DNA of 10,064 nt from the NCBI GenBank assembly GCA_937875885.1, contig CALEIO010000293.1:1-10064 (forward strand), in the 5' to 3' direction. The notes under the pieces were generated by a model. It searched no databases. It was not told the origin of the DNA and worked only from the letters and a program-made list of their open reading frames with translations. Position 1 is the stretch's first letter, and each line of letters begins with the position of its first letter. Position numbers and translations under genes: made by a program. Origin of the DNA: an uncultured Clostridia bacterium. Its GTDB lineage: Bacteria; Bacillota; Clostridia; Oscillospirales; Acutalibacteraceae. Below are positions 1 to 5,654 of this stretch, one piece after another.

Positions 1-1
1 A

Positions 2-94
2 GATTACCGTGACGGCAGAGTGCGGGTAGGAAACAAAACTTATCCTGCAGGCTATTACTGCGTACATCTTTTGAATCAATATTATAAGGATTAG
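2..94 (+). CDS. C-terminal end of an unrecognised protein (5' end outside the window)
   Basis: Frame 2 is open from the window edge to a TAG at 92-94. It encodes about 30 residues rich in Tyr and Gly and ending in LLNQYYKD. Codon use looks coding, but the piece is too short to assign to a family. It lies on the same strand as the SUKH gene and ends 67 nt before it, so the two could share a transcript. Alternatively, the fragment could itself be a remnant, because the next two genes look damaged. Confidence 0.45.
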   Translation, partial: DYRDGRVRVGNKTYPAGYYCVHLLNQYYKD

Positions 95-161
95 CATAAC
101 TAGCTAGTTTTAAGTTTTCCTTTTTAAACTCAAAATTACATTTATCCGCGATTTTAACAGT

Positions 162-494
162 ATGATTGCAGAGCTTTCCAAGGATAATCGGTGGGTCAAA
201 ATACAACCACCTGCTACAGAAAAAGACATTCTCGATGCAGAAAGTGTAGTAGGATATGCTTTCCCGGATGAGCTAAAGCAACTGCTTTATGAACTCAACG
301 GAGATTCTTATCTGATTTTATCGGCTGAAGAAATTATAAATAACTGTTTGCTGAACAGAGAATATCTCAAGGAGTGTTACGAAGATATCGATTTTCATAT
401 ATTCTTTGCAGGTAACGGTTGCGGTGATTATTATTGCTACCGCGTTCTTGAAAACGGCGAAACAGAAACAAGAATTGTGAACAAAAATAACTGA
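162..494 (+). CDS. SMI1/KNR4 (SUKH-1) family protein, apparently shortened at the C-terminus
   Basis: This 110-residue soluble protein has hallmarks of the SUKH superfamily: an N-terminal PPATEKDILDAE segment, the FPDELKQLL helix followed by NGD, and a C-terminal FFAGNGCGDYYCYRV block matching the family's G-x-G-[DN]-x-[YF] core. SUKH proteins are commonly immunity proteins against polymorphic toxins, and some have housekeeping roles; no toxin gene is visible here. Family members usually run to about 140-150 residues, so this one is short. The part after GDYYCYRVLENGE, where relatives normally have an aromatic/acidic strand and a last helix, is missing or compressed. Skipping one base near the A-run at 483-487 would read on as ITDLRKGN, which resembles the start of such a helix, so a frameshift is plausible (inference). 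No clear Shine-Dalgarno precedes the ATG. The family call is fairly sure; integrity is doubtful. Confidence 0.75.
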   Translation: MIAELSKDNRWVKIQPPATEKDILDAESVVGYAFPDELKQLLYELNGDSYLILSAEEIINNCLLNREYLKECYEDIDFHIFFAGNGCGDYYCYRVLENGETETRIVNKNN

Positions 495-530
495 TTTACG
501 GAAAGGAAATATTGCTATGAAAGAATTCAA

Positions 531-1265
531 ATGGCATTACACGATAGCGAAGTAGAGCGTTTAATGGCATTCGGTGTTGCAGGTCTTTCTGTTGTTGCCG
601 ACTCTCTGTCAGCAATCAAGTTTGCAAACGTTAAACCCATTCTTAATGAAGAAGGCTTTATTGTAGACTTTGAAACAACAGGTAACTTTCCCAAATACGG
701 TAATGATGATGACAGAGTTGATCTTATTGCAAAAGAAATGGCTCACCTTATGATTACCGAGCTGAGAAAAACACCCACATACAGAGATGCTATCCATACT
801 CTTTCCGTACTCACAATCACATCAAATGTTATGTATGGTAAAAACACAGGTGCAACTCCTGACGGAAGAAAAGCTGCTGAGGCATTCGCACCCGGTGCTA
901 ACCCTATGCACAACAGAGAAGAAAACGGTGCCCTTGCATCCCTTAACTCCGTGGCAAAAATCAGCTACGATGATTGCCGTGATGGTATTTCAAACACATT
1001 CTCCATCACTCCCGATGCGCTTGGAAGATCCGAGGATGAAAGAACATCCAACCTGGTGGGTATTCTTGACGGATATTTCTCAAAAATGGCACATCACATC
1101 AACGTCAATGTTCTTAACAGAGAAACCCTGATGAAAGCATATGAAAACCCTGAAGCATACCCCAACCTCACTATCAGAGTTTCAGGCTATGCCGTAAACT
1201 TCAATAAACTCTCCCGTGAGCAACAGAAAGAAGTTATCAGCAGAACTTTCCATGAGGCTTTATAA
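531..1265 (+). CDS. pflB: 5'-truncated pyruvate formate-lyase: C-terminal glycyl-radical portion only
   Basis: The 244 residues match the last third of formate C-acetyltransferase (about 750 residues in full), the anaerobic enzyme converting pyruvate and CoA to formate and acetyl-CoA. Visible family blocks are [60 protein letters not shown], and the glycyl-radical motif RVSGYAVNF with its Gly at residue 219. The catalytic adjacent cysteines (Cys418/419 in E. coli) and the substrate barrel are absent. PFL-like coding continues upstream of the ATG in the same frame to about 507 (KYCYERIQ), so 531 is a default start and has no good ribosome binding site. A TGA at 492-494 and SUKH sequence lie beyond. 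This is therefore a truncated gene rather than a small natural one. The stop overlaps the pflA start (TAATG), the normal pflB-pflA order. It could be inert, or supply a radical domain like GrcA/YfiD, which is much shorter. Confidence 0.88.
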   Translation: MALHDSEVERLMAFGVAGLSVVADSLSAIKFANVKPILNEEGFIVDFETTGNFPKYGNDDDRVDLIAKEMAHLMITELRKTPTYRDAIHTLSVLTITSNVMYGKNTGATPDGRKAAEAFAPGANPMHNREENGALASLNSVAKISYDDCRDGISNTFSITPDALGRSEDERTSNLVGILDGYFSKMAHHINVNVLNRETLMKAYENPEAYPNLTIRVSGYAVNFNKLSREQQKEVISRTFHEAL

Positions 1266-1984
1266 TGAGTTCGGGTAACATCACAGGACGTATAAATTCA
1301 ATACAATCTATGGGAACACTTGATGGTCCCGGCATACGCTATGTTGTTTTTATGCAAGGCTGTAATCTTCGTTGCGGTTGTTGCCATAATCCAGATACCT
1401 GGGATATAAATCAGGGAGAACTTGTAACTCCACAGGAATTGTGCGATAAAGCAACAAGATATAAAAGTTACTTTGGCAGTACCGGCGGAGTCACTATTTC
1501 CGGTGGAGAGCCTTTGCTTCAACCTAATTTTGTCAAGGAACTGTTTGAGCTGTGCCACGAAAACAGCATAAACACTTGCCTGGACACTTCAGGTAGCATT
1601 CTCAACGATAATGTTAGGAGTTTATTAAAACAGACCGACATTGTTCTTCTTGATATCAAGTATACAAACGATGAAGATTATCTGGAACATGCCGGTTGTT
1701 CTTTAAGCAAACCCATAGAATTTCTGAATTATCTTGAGGAACAAGGGATAACAACAACAATAAGACAAGTAATTATTCCTACTCTGAACGATAACGAAGA
1801 AAACATCTGCAAACTCAAAGAGCTGGCAGATAAATATTCCTGCGTTAAAAACATCGAGCTTCTTCCGTTCAAGAAAATCTGCAAGGTAAAATACGATAAT
1901 CTGGGGATAAACTTTCCTTTTGAAGATTTACCTGTTCCCACCAAAGAAAAAATGGAAGAACTTAACAATCTGCTTAATAAATAA
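1265..1984 (+). CDS. pflA: Pyruvate formate-lyase activating enzyme (glycyl-radical activase)
   Basis: The 239-residue length is normal for PflA. This cytoplasmic radical SAM enzyme uses a [4Fe-4S] cluster and S-adenosylmethionine to abstract hydrogen from the PFL glycine and install the catalytic radical. The N-terminal SMGTLDGPGIRYVVFMQGC segment is typical of the family. The cluster motif CX3CX2C is C33, C37 and C40, followed by HNPDTW. SGGEP at 79-83 is the SAM-binding GGE motif, DIKY lies mid-protein, and RQVIIPTLND leads into the last part of the barrel. An extra cysteine, C39, sits between two cluster ligands, where many PflA proteins have Tyr. GAGG at 1254-1257, inside the end of the pfl gene, is a suitable ribosome binding site seven bases before the ATG; the one-base TAATG overlap implies translational coupling. 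The gene appears intact although its partner is truncated. Confidence 0.95.
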   Translation: MSSGNITGRINSIQSMGTLDGPGIRYVVFMQGCNLRCGCCHNPDTWDINQGELVTPQELCDKATRYKSYFGSTGGVTISGGEPLLQPNFVKELFELCHENSINTCLDTSGSILNDNVRSLLKQTDIVLLDIKYTNDEDYLEHAGCSLSKPIEFLNYLEEQGITTTIRQVIIPTLNDNEENICKLKELADKYSCVKNIELLPFKKICKVKYDNLGINFPFEDLPVPTKEKMEELNNLLNK

Positions 1985-1988
1985 AAAC

Positions 1989-2025
1989 AGCCTTGGTGCG
2001 AAAAATCGCATCAAGGCTTTTCTTT
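1989..2025. terminator. Bidirectional rho-independent terminator between pflA and the glycosylase gene
   Basis: A 12-bp stem (AGCCTTGGTGCG at 1989-2000 with CGCATCAAGGCT at 2007-2018, one G-T wobble) has a 6-nt AT-rich loop and is followed by TTTTCTTT. On the minus strand it is followed by GTTTTTAT. It lies just after the pflA stop and contains the stop codon of the convergent glycosylase gene, so it can serve both. Confidence 0.9.
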
Positions 2026-2502
2026 ATATAAAAATCTCCAGGGTATATCTATATATTCTTGGGTTGCATAATTTATGCCTATTCTCGGAGTGGTATAGAT
2101 ATCCTCGGGAACAAATCCGTCATCTTCAAGCCAGATTCTTTCTGAAGTCAGAAAATCTTCTCTGTTAAAAGAACGGTTGATTGAAAGATATTTTGTAAGC
2201 TTACCGGGACCCGAAAAACCGCTGATACCACGGATAAGCACACCTTCAGGGTGTCCTTCGGGACCGGAAATTACATTCATCAGATTATGCATTCCGTAGC
2301 ACAAATAAACATATGCAACTCCACCTTGCTCGTAAAGCACCTCGGTACGTGGTGTTCTTCCTTTATGAGCGTGGCAGGCTGTATCTTCTTCTCCGTAATA
2401 CGCTTCAGTCTCATTAATCCTGCCTTTTGTTACAGAGCCATCTTCGCCCTTAACACACAATATTTTTCCTAGCAGGTATGGAGCCAACTCCAAAGCAGAC
2501 AT
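2011..2502 (-). CDS. 3-methyladenine DNA glycosylase (AAG/MPG family)
   Basis: This protein resembles AAG-type DNA-3-methyladenine glycosylases, which flip out and excise alkylated or deaminated purines to start base excision repair. Visible motifs in order are ALELAPYLLGKIL at the N-terminus; INETEAYYGEEDTACHAH, containing the catalytic Glu and intercalating Tyr of the ETEAY motif; RTEVLYEQGGVAYVYLCYGMHNLMNVISG; the GPGKLTK motif; and the C-terminal TPRIGINYA...PWRF block. A start at 2502 gives 163 residues and has AGAGGA nine bases upstream. An upstream in-frame ATG at 2532 has no ribosome binding site and would overlap the preceding gene by 14 nt, though the family alignment (FCMSALELAP against FYxxxALELAP) begins a few residues before the chosen start. 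It follows the solute-binding protein gene closely and probably shares its transcript. Confidence 0.93.
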   Translation of the reverse strand: MSALELAPYLLGKILCVKGEDGSVTKGRINETEAYYGEEDTACHAHKGRTPRTEVLYEQGGVAYVYLCYGMHNLMNVISGPEGHPEGVLIRGISGFSGPGKLTKYLSINRSFNREDFLTSERIWLEDDGFVPEDIYTTPRIGINYATQEYIDIPWRFLYKEKP

Positions 2503-2511
2503 ACAAAAAAT

Positions 2512-2517
2512 TCCTCT
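2512..2517 (-). promoter_or_regulatory. Ribosome binding site that fixes the glycosylase start
   Basis: AGAGGA (minus strand) lies nine bases before the ATG at 2502 and just beyond the stop codon (2519-2521) of the upstream gene. Nothing comparable precedes the alternative ATG at 2532, so the shorter start is favoured. Confidence 0.6.
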
Positions 2518-2518
2518 T

Positions 2519-3727
2519 TTACTTACTCTCATTATTGTAATTATACTTATTAAGCATTACAGCATTGGTATTCTTGATAGCATCAAGATAGAGGAAATTG
2601 GGATTAACCAAGCCATTATCACCAAATGTTATGGAATCGCTTACTCCCATATGAGAAATATGTGTAATCTCCTGTGCAATCTGTGACACCTTAATGCCAT
2701 CAGAAGGATCTGCATCTGCATTATTGCTGTCAGAAGTAACTGTACCAAAACCGCTGTTAAAGCTCATTAAAGCACCATAAACAAGCATATATGCATCGTA
2801 GCCATAAACAACCGCTGTGGTAACATCAGATGTATCAACATCCTTAAGGTTTGAATAAGTCTTGATGAAATCAGTACCGATATAGTTGTTATCATCCTTT
2901 TCGAATTTACTAACAAACATTATGTCATTGAATTTGCTGTCTTCGAGGTGGTTTTTATCCTGAATTTCTGACAGAACAATGGGCATATCTGCACCTGCAT
3001 CTTTGAGTTTTTCTGCTATACTCTTTGTAAATTCTTCTGTACCATAAATATACACAAACTCAAGTTCAGAAGCGGAAATTGTTTCGGCACTGAAGTTCGC
3101 ATCATCGCCACCGAATGTGTACTGGGAAACAGATTCTCCCCCTGCACCTGCGAAAGCTTCTTTAAAATGCTTTGAAACACTTGAACTGTAACTATCCCCT
3201 GATGTTACAACCGCACCTGTGTTGAAACCCTGTTCGATAAAATAAGCGGAAACTACAGAATTCTGATAGAAATAAGGTATGCTGATTGAATAAACATTTT
3301 CTTCGGAAATAATTCTGTCACTATAGCAATCAGTAAATACTACAGGAATACTCTCATTTTTGAAAGCATCAATAACTCTATCGGTAGTTTCTTTATCATA
3401 GCCCGAACAGATAACTGCAGCAACATTCTCACTGATGAACTTATCTGCGATAGCATCAATATCACCACAAACATCATCATACATGACATTCACCAGATGT
3501 TTACTGCCGATATTTACACCGGGAGCAAGCTCATTAGCATATCTGATACCTTTCTCTATATCCAGGCCGATATGTGACCCATCACTTAAAAGCGGAACTA
3601 AAACACCAATATTGATAATACCGTTATTATTTACTACATAATCATTCTTTTCTTTATCTGCGCAACCTGTAATAACACAGGATAACACCAGAACTAACAC
3701 AAGCAGAATACTTAATGATCTTTTCAT
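2519..3727 (-). CDS. Lipoprotein solute-binding protein, branched-chain amino acid (LivJ/Peripla_BP_6) type
   Basis: The 402-residue protein starts with a lipoprotein signal peptide: MKRS, a hydrophobic stretch to about residue 20, then the lipobox ITGC with the lipidated cysteine at 22. The mature part begins with INIGVLVPLLSDGSHIGLDIEKGIRYANE, the usual opening of type I periplasmic-binding proteins of the Leu/Ile/Val ABC-transporter class. It continues with VMYDDVCGDIDAIADKFISENVAAVICSG, which resembles the second and third strands of that fold, and later TTAVVYGYDAYMLVYGAL. It should sit on the outer face of the membrane and bind a small ligand; specificity cannot be read. No LivH/M/G/F permease or ATPase genes lie in the window, so it is an orphan binding protein here. 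GGAGG seven bases before the ATG and a good promoter support the start. An Asn/Asp/Ser-rich insert (SDSNNADADPSDG) lies near residue 330. The next gene is a DNA glycosylase, functionally unrelated. Confidence 0.88.
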   Translation of the reverse strand: MKRSLSILLVLVLVLSCVITGCADKEKNDYVVNNNGIINIGVLVPLLSDGSHIGLDIEKGIRYANELAPGVNIGSKHLVNVMYDDVCGDIDAIADKFISENVAAVICSGYDKETTDRVIDAFKNESIPVVFTDCYSDRIISEENVYSISIPYFYQNSVVSAYFIEQGFNTGAVVTSGDSYSSSVSKHFKEAFAGAGGESVSQYTFGGDDANFSAETISASELEFVYIYGTEEFTKSIAEKLKDAGADMPIVLSEIQDKNHLEDSKFNDIMFVSKFEKDDNNYIGTDFIKTYSNLKDVDTSDVTTAVVYGYDAYMLVYGALMSFNSGFGTVTSDSNNADADPSDGIKVSQIAQEITHISHMGVSDSITFGDNGLVNPNFLYLDAIKNTNAVMLNKYNYNNESK

Positions 3728-3755
3728 AACAATCCTCCATTACGTTATGTGTATA

Positions 3756-3784
3756 ATTCTACATCAGTTCTTATAATTTTTCAA
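3756..3784 (-). promoter_or_regulatory. Sigma-A-type promoter for the solute-binding protein gene
   Basis: On the minus strand, TTGAAA (-35, 3779-3784) and TAGAAT (-10, 3756-3761) are separated by exactly 17 bp. The predicted transcription start is roughly 20 bases before the ATG-proximal GGAGG ribosome binding site. Confidence 0.7.
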
Positions 3785-3789
3785 TATTA

Positions 3790-3818
3790 TTGCTTACGAA
3801 AGAATAATATATTATAAT
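3790..3818 (+). promoter_or_regulatory. Sigma-A-type promoter for the YhcC-like radical SAM gene
   Basis: TTGCTT (-35, 3790-3795) and a consensus TATAAT (-10, 3813-3818) are 17 bp apart, and the ATG follows 22 bases after the -10. The -35 element lies only five bases from the -35 of the divergent promoter, so polymerases at the two sites could interfere or share a regulator. Confidence 0.75.
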
Positions 3819-3840
3819 CAAATAAAAGAAGTGATGAATT

Positions 3841-4731
3841 ATGTATTATAAACTTTCAGATTATCTAAAAAATGAATATGGTGAAAAGCTTTTTAAACTT
3901 CTTCTGTCAAGCGGTATGACCTGTCCTAACAGAGATGGCACCTGTGGAAGCAGAGGATGCATTTTCTGCAGCGATTCAGGTGCGGGAGAATTCAGCGAAA
4001 GCAGAAAGCTCTCAACAGATGAACAAATCGAATCTGCTAAGAAGAAAGTTAAAACCATAAGCGGAAAATACATCGCATATTTTCAGAGTTTTTCCAACAC
4101 TTACGCGTCAGCAGAGCATATCAGAGCATTATATACCCCTATTGTAAACAGAGATGATATAGCTGTATTGTCCATTGCAACAAGACCTGATTGCTTATCC
4201 GATGAAATCATATCCGTGTTCAGAGAGCTTAATAAAATCAAACCTATATGGATTGAACTTGGTCTTCAGACAACAAACGAAAAGACAGCTCAATATATCC
4301 GCAGAGGTTATCCGCTTTCTGTATATACCAATGCTGTAAAAAAGCTCAAAGAAGCACAGATTAAAGTTATCACTCATATCATTTTGGGTCTGCCTGAAGA
4401 GTCAAAAGACGATATGATAAAATCTGCTGAATTTGCAGGCAGTGTTTCCGACGGACTCAAAATTCATATGCTGTACATAACAAAGGATTCTGACCTTGGA
4501 AAAGAGTATTCAGAAAAACCTTTTCATCTTCTGAACAAAGAAGAATACATAGACATACTCTGCGAATGCATCAGAGTCATCCCTGAAAATGTTGTGATAC
4601 ACAGATTAACAGGAGACCCCGACAGCAGCAAACTTATTGCACCAATGTGGGCTGTTGACAAAATCAATGTACTGCGCGACATAGAGAATGCTTTCTACGA
4701 CAGAAACATCATCCAGGGTGAGAATCTCTGA
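3841..4731 (+). CDS. Radical SAM protein of the YhcC-like (TIGR01212) family
   Basis: The 296-residue length is close to E. coli YhcC (about 309). The N-terminal block SSGMTCPNRDGTCGSRGCIFC carries the family's unusual spaced cluster motif, with likely ligands C28, C40 and C43, and an extra cysteine at 35. Family features that follow are YIAYFQSFSNTYA, ATRPDCLSDE, WIELGLQTTNEKTAQYIRRGY, and HIILGLPEES in the later barrel strands, then KIHMLYITKDSDLG and VIHRLTGD. These proteins are radical SAM enzymes whose substrate is not established; a C-terminal Elp3-like relationship is noted for the family. The gene stands alone between its own promoter and a terminator. AGAAG precedes the ATG at a suitable distance. 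Confidence 0.92.
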   Translation: MYYKLSDYLKNEYGEKLFKLLLSSGMTCPNRDGTCGSRGCIFCSDSGAGEFSESRKLSTDEQIESAKKKVKTISGKYIAYFQSFSNTYASAEHIRALYTPIVNRDDIAVLSIATRPDCLSDEIISVFRELNKIKPIWIELGLQTTNEKTAQYIRRGYPLSVYTNAVKKLKEAQIKVITHIILGLPEESKDDMIKSAEFAGSVSDGLKIHMLYITKDSDLGKEYSEKPFHLLNKEEYIDILCECIRVIPENVVIHRLTGDPDSSKLIAPMWAVDKINVLRDIENAFYDRNIIQGENL

Positions 4732-4767
4732 TATTACTCGCAACACAATACAAGAGATACAAAATGA

Positions 4768-4799
4768 AAAAGAGCACCTATTTTCACAGGTGCTCTTTT
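4768..4799. terminator. Bidirectional terminator shared by the radical SAM gene and tRNA-Ser
   Basis: A perfect 12-bp stem (AAAAGAGCACCT at 4768-4779 with AGGTGCTCTTTT at 4788-4799) encloses an 8-nt loop. T runs lie at the 3' side on both strands. It ends the plus-strand radical SAM transcript and the minus-strand tRNA transcript. The base at 4799 is also the final A of the tRNA CCA end, so processing and termination signals abut. Confidence 0.93.
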
Positions 4800-4891
4800 G
4801 GCGGAGAGAAGGGGATTCGAACCCCTGGTACGGTTTTAGCCGTACACACGATTTCCAATCGTGCTCCTTCGGCCAGCTCGGACATCTCTCC
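4799..4891 (-). tRNA. tRNA-Ser (anticodon GGA)
   Basis: Read on the minus strand, the 93-nt gene begins GGAGAGA and ends TCTCTCC, discriminator G and an encoded CCA, giving a 7-bp acceptor stem. The anticodon arm pairs ACGAT with ATCGT around the 7-base loop TTGGAAA, giving anticodon GGA for UCC/UCU serine codons. A long variable arm (GTACGG paired with CCGTAC around TAAAA) identifies a class II tRNA as expected for serine. The T arm AGGGGTTCGAATCCCCT is canonical. Confidence 0.97.
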
Positions 4892-4898
4892 AAACGAC

Positions 4899-4946
4899 GA
4901 CTTGATTATTATAACTTAAGTGTTATAAAAAATCAAGTCTTTTTTT
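4899..4946. repeat. Inverted repeat around the tRNA promoter, with a T run on the plus strand
   Basis: GACTTGATT (4899-4907) and AATCAAGTC (4931-4939) form a perfect 9-bp inverted repeat. Inside it, TTATAAC and GTTATAA form a second, near-symmetric pair. Seven T residues (4940-4946) follow on the plus strand, so it could act as a plus-strand terminator as well as a regulatory palindrome. The same symmetry creates a second promoter-like pair on the plus strand (TTGATT at 4902-4907, TATAAA at 4924-4929, 16 bp apart). Confidence 0.55.
4908..4936 (-). promoter_or_regulatory. Promoter for tRNA-Ser, set inside an inverted repeat
   Basis: On the minus strand, TTGATT (-35, 4931-4936) and consensus TATAAT (-10, 4908-4913) are 17 bp apart. 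The -10 ends 16 bases before the mature tRNA 5' end, leaving a leader of about 9 nt for RNase P to remove. Confidence 0.75.
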
Positions 4947-4991
4947 GCATTTTTTGTATTTTTCTTATTGATTACCTTTTGAATGATGTTA

Positions 4992-5654
4992 TCAGGCAAA
5001 TACTTTCATATTTTCATCAAACATATTTTCCTTGATAATACGATAATTTATCTCGCACACAAGGGCATTTTCTATTGCTTTGAGTATCAAAGGAAGACCA
5101 ATATTCTTTGTGTTACCTGCAGGTAATGTCACAGTAAACTCACAGTTGTCGTCATCAGAAGAAGCAAAAACAATCTCTTTGATGTAAGGAAGCACATCAA
5201 GGTCTTTCATGCCTGCCTTTGACTTTTTCTGAATAATAACACTATCACGGAGAGTTAACTCTTTAACTTTAGTTTCAAGTTCTGTACCTTTCATACCATC
5301 CACAGAGATATTAGCTCTGTAGGATGCAAAGCAGATATATTTGGGGTCAAGAACAGGATATGTAGCCTCAAACACCTGAATTCCTTCAGGAAGATACTTA
5401 TTCATTGCTGTGGGAATGAGCTTGATGTCATAACCATCCTCAACAATGCGGATATCCATACATTCTCTTTTACCATCAATTCCCAGAGATATAGGCAAAG
5501 GGAATGTAACAAAAGGATGGGGATTGAAGCCTTCTGTGTACCAGATGGGAAGCTCTGCTCTGCGCACAGCTCTGAGCATACATCTGTTAAGATCAAGATG
5601 AGATATATACTTACATTCTTTTTCTTTTGTAAACCAGATTCTAACGTTTTTCAA
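4992..5654 (-). CDS. TIGR03936-family radical-SAM-linked protein (DUF2344)
   Basis: This 220-residue soluble protein has the typical DUF2344 opening: VRIWFTKEKECKYISHLDLNRCMLRAVRRAELPIWYTEGFNPHPFVTFPLPISLGIDGKRE, including the ISHLD and GFNPHP signatures. The family is defined by occurring next to, or fused to, a TIGR03960 radical SAM protein, and that gene is directly upstream here. Its biochemical role is not established; a substrate-binding or RNA-related partner role for the radical enzyme is only inference. The start is a TTG at 5654, supported by a strong ribosome binding site (AAGGAGG, 5663-5669). The start overlaps the end of the radical SAM gene by 14 nt, so translation is probably coupled. 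No convincing terminator follows before the tRNA, so the operon may read through to the hairpin at 4768-4799. Confidence 0.93.
   Translation of the reverse strand: MKNVRIWFTKEKECKYISHLDLNRCMLRAVRRAELPIWYTEGFNPHPFVTFPLPISLGIDGKRECMDIRIVEDGYDIKLIPTAMNKYLPEGIQVFEATYPVLDPKYICFASYRANISVDGMKGTELETKVKELTLRDSVIIQKKSKAGMKDLDVLPYIKEIVFASSDDDNCEFTVTLPAGNTKNIGLPLILKAIENALVCEINYRIIKENMFDENMKVFA

Noticed and set aside
111..136. AT-rich imperfect inverted repeat (AGTTT / AAACT) as a terminator of the first partial gene
   Set aside because: Only about five base pairs and no GC content or T tract after it; too weak to call.
517..555. ATG at 517 with a GAAAGG ribosome-binding-like sequence, reading [12 protein letters not shown] then stop; at first sight the native PFL N-terminus followed by an internal deletion
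   Set aside because: PFL-like residues (KYCYERIQ) run through this stretch in the other frame, so the bases belong to the PFL interior and the apparent start is coincidental.
787..1131. Overlapping plus-strand frame of 114 codons inside the PFL fragment
   Set aside because: The underlying frame is clearly conserved PFL; this frame has no family features and is a shadow.
1..1265. Toxin-immunity island suggested by the SUKH gene
   Set aside because: No toxin, secretion or other immunity genes are visible in the window, and the SUKH gene itself looks damaged.
4606..4893. Minus-strand open frame spanning the tRNA and terminator
   Set aside because: It runs through tRNA-Ser and the hairpin, so it is not a protein gene.
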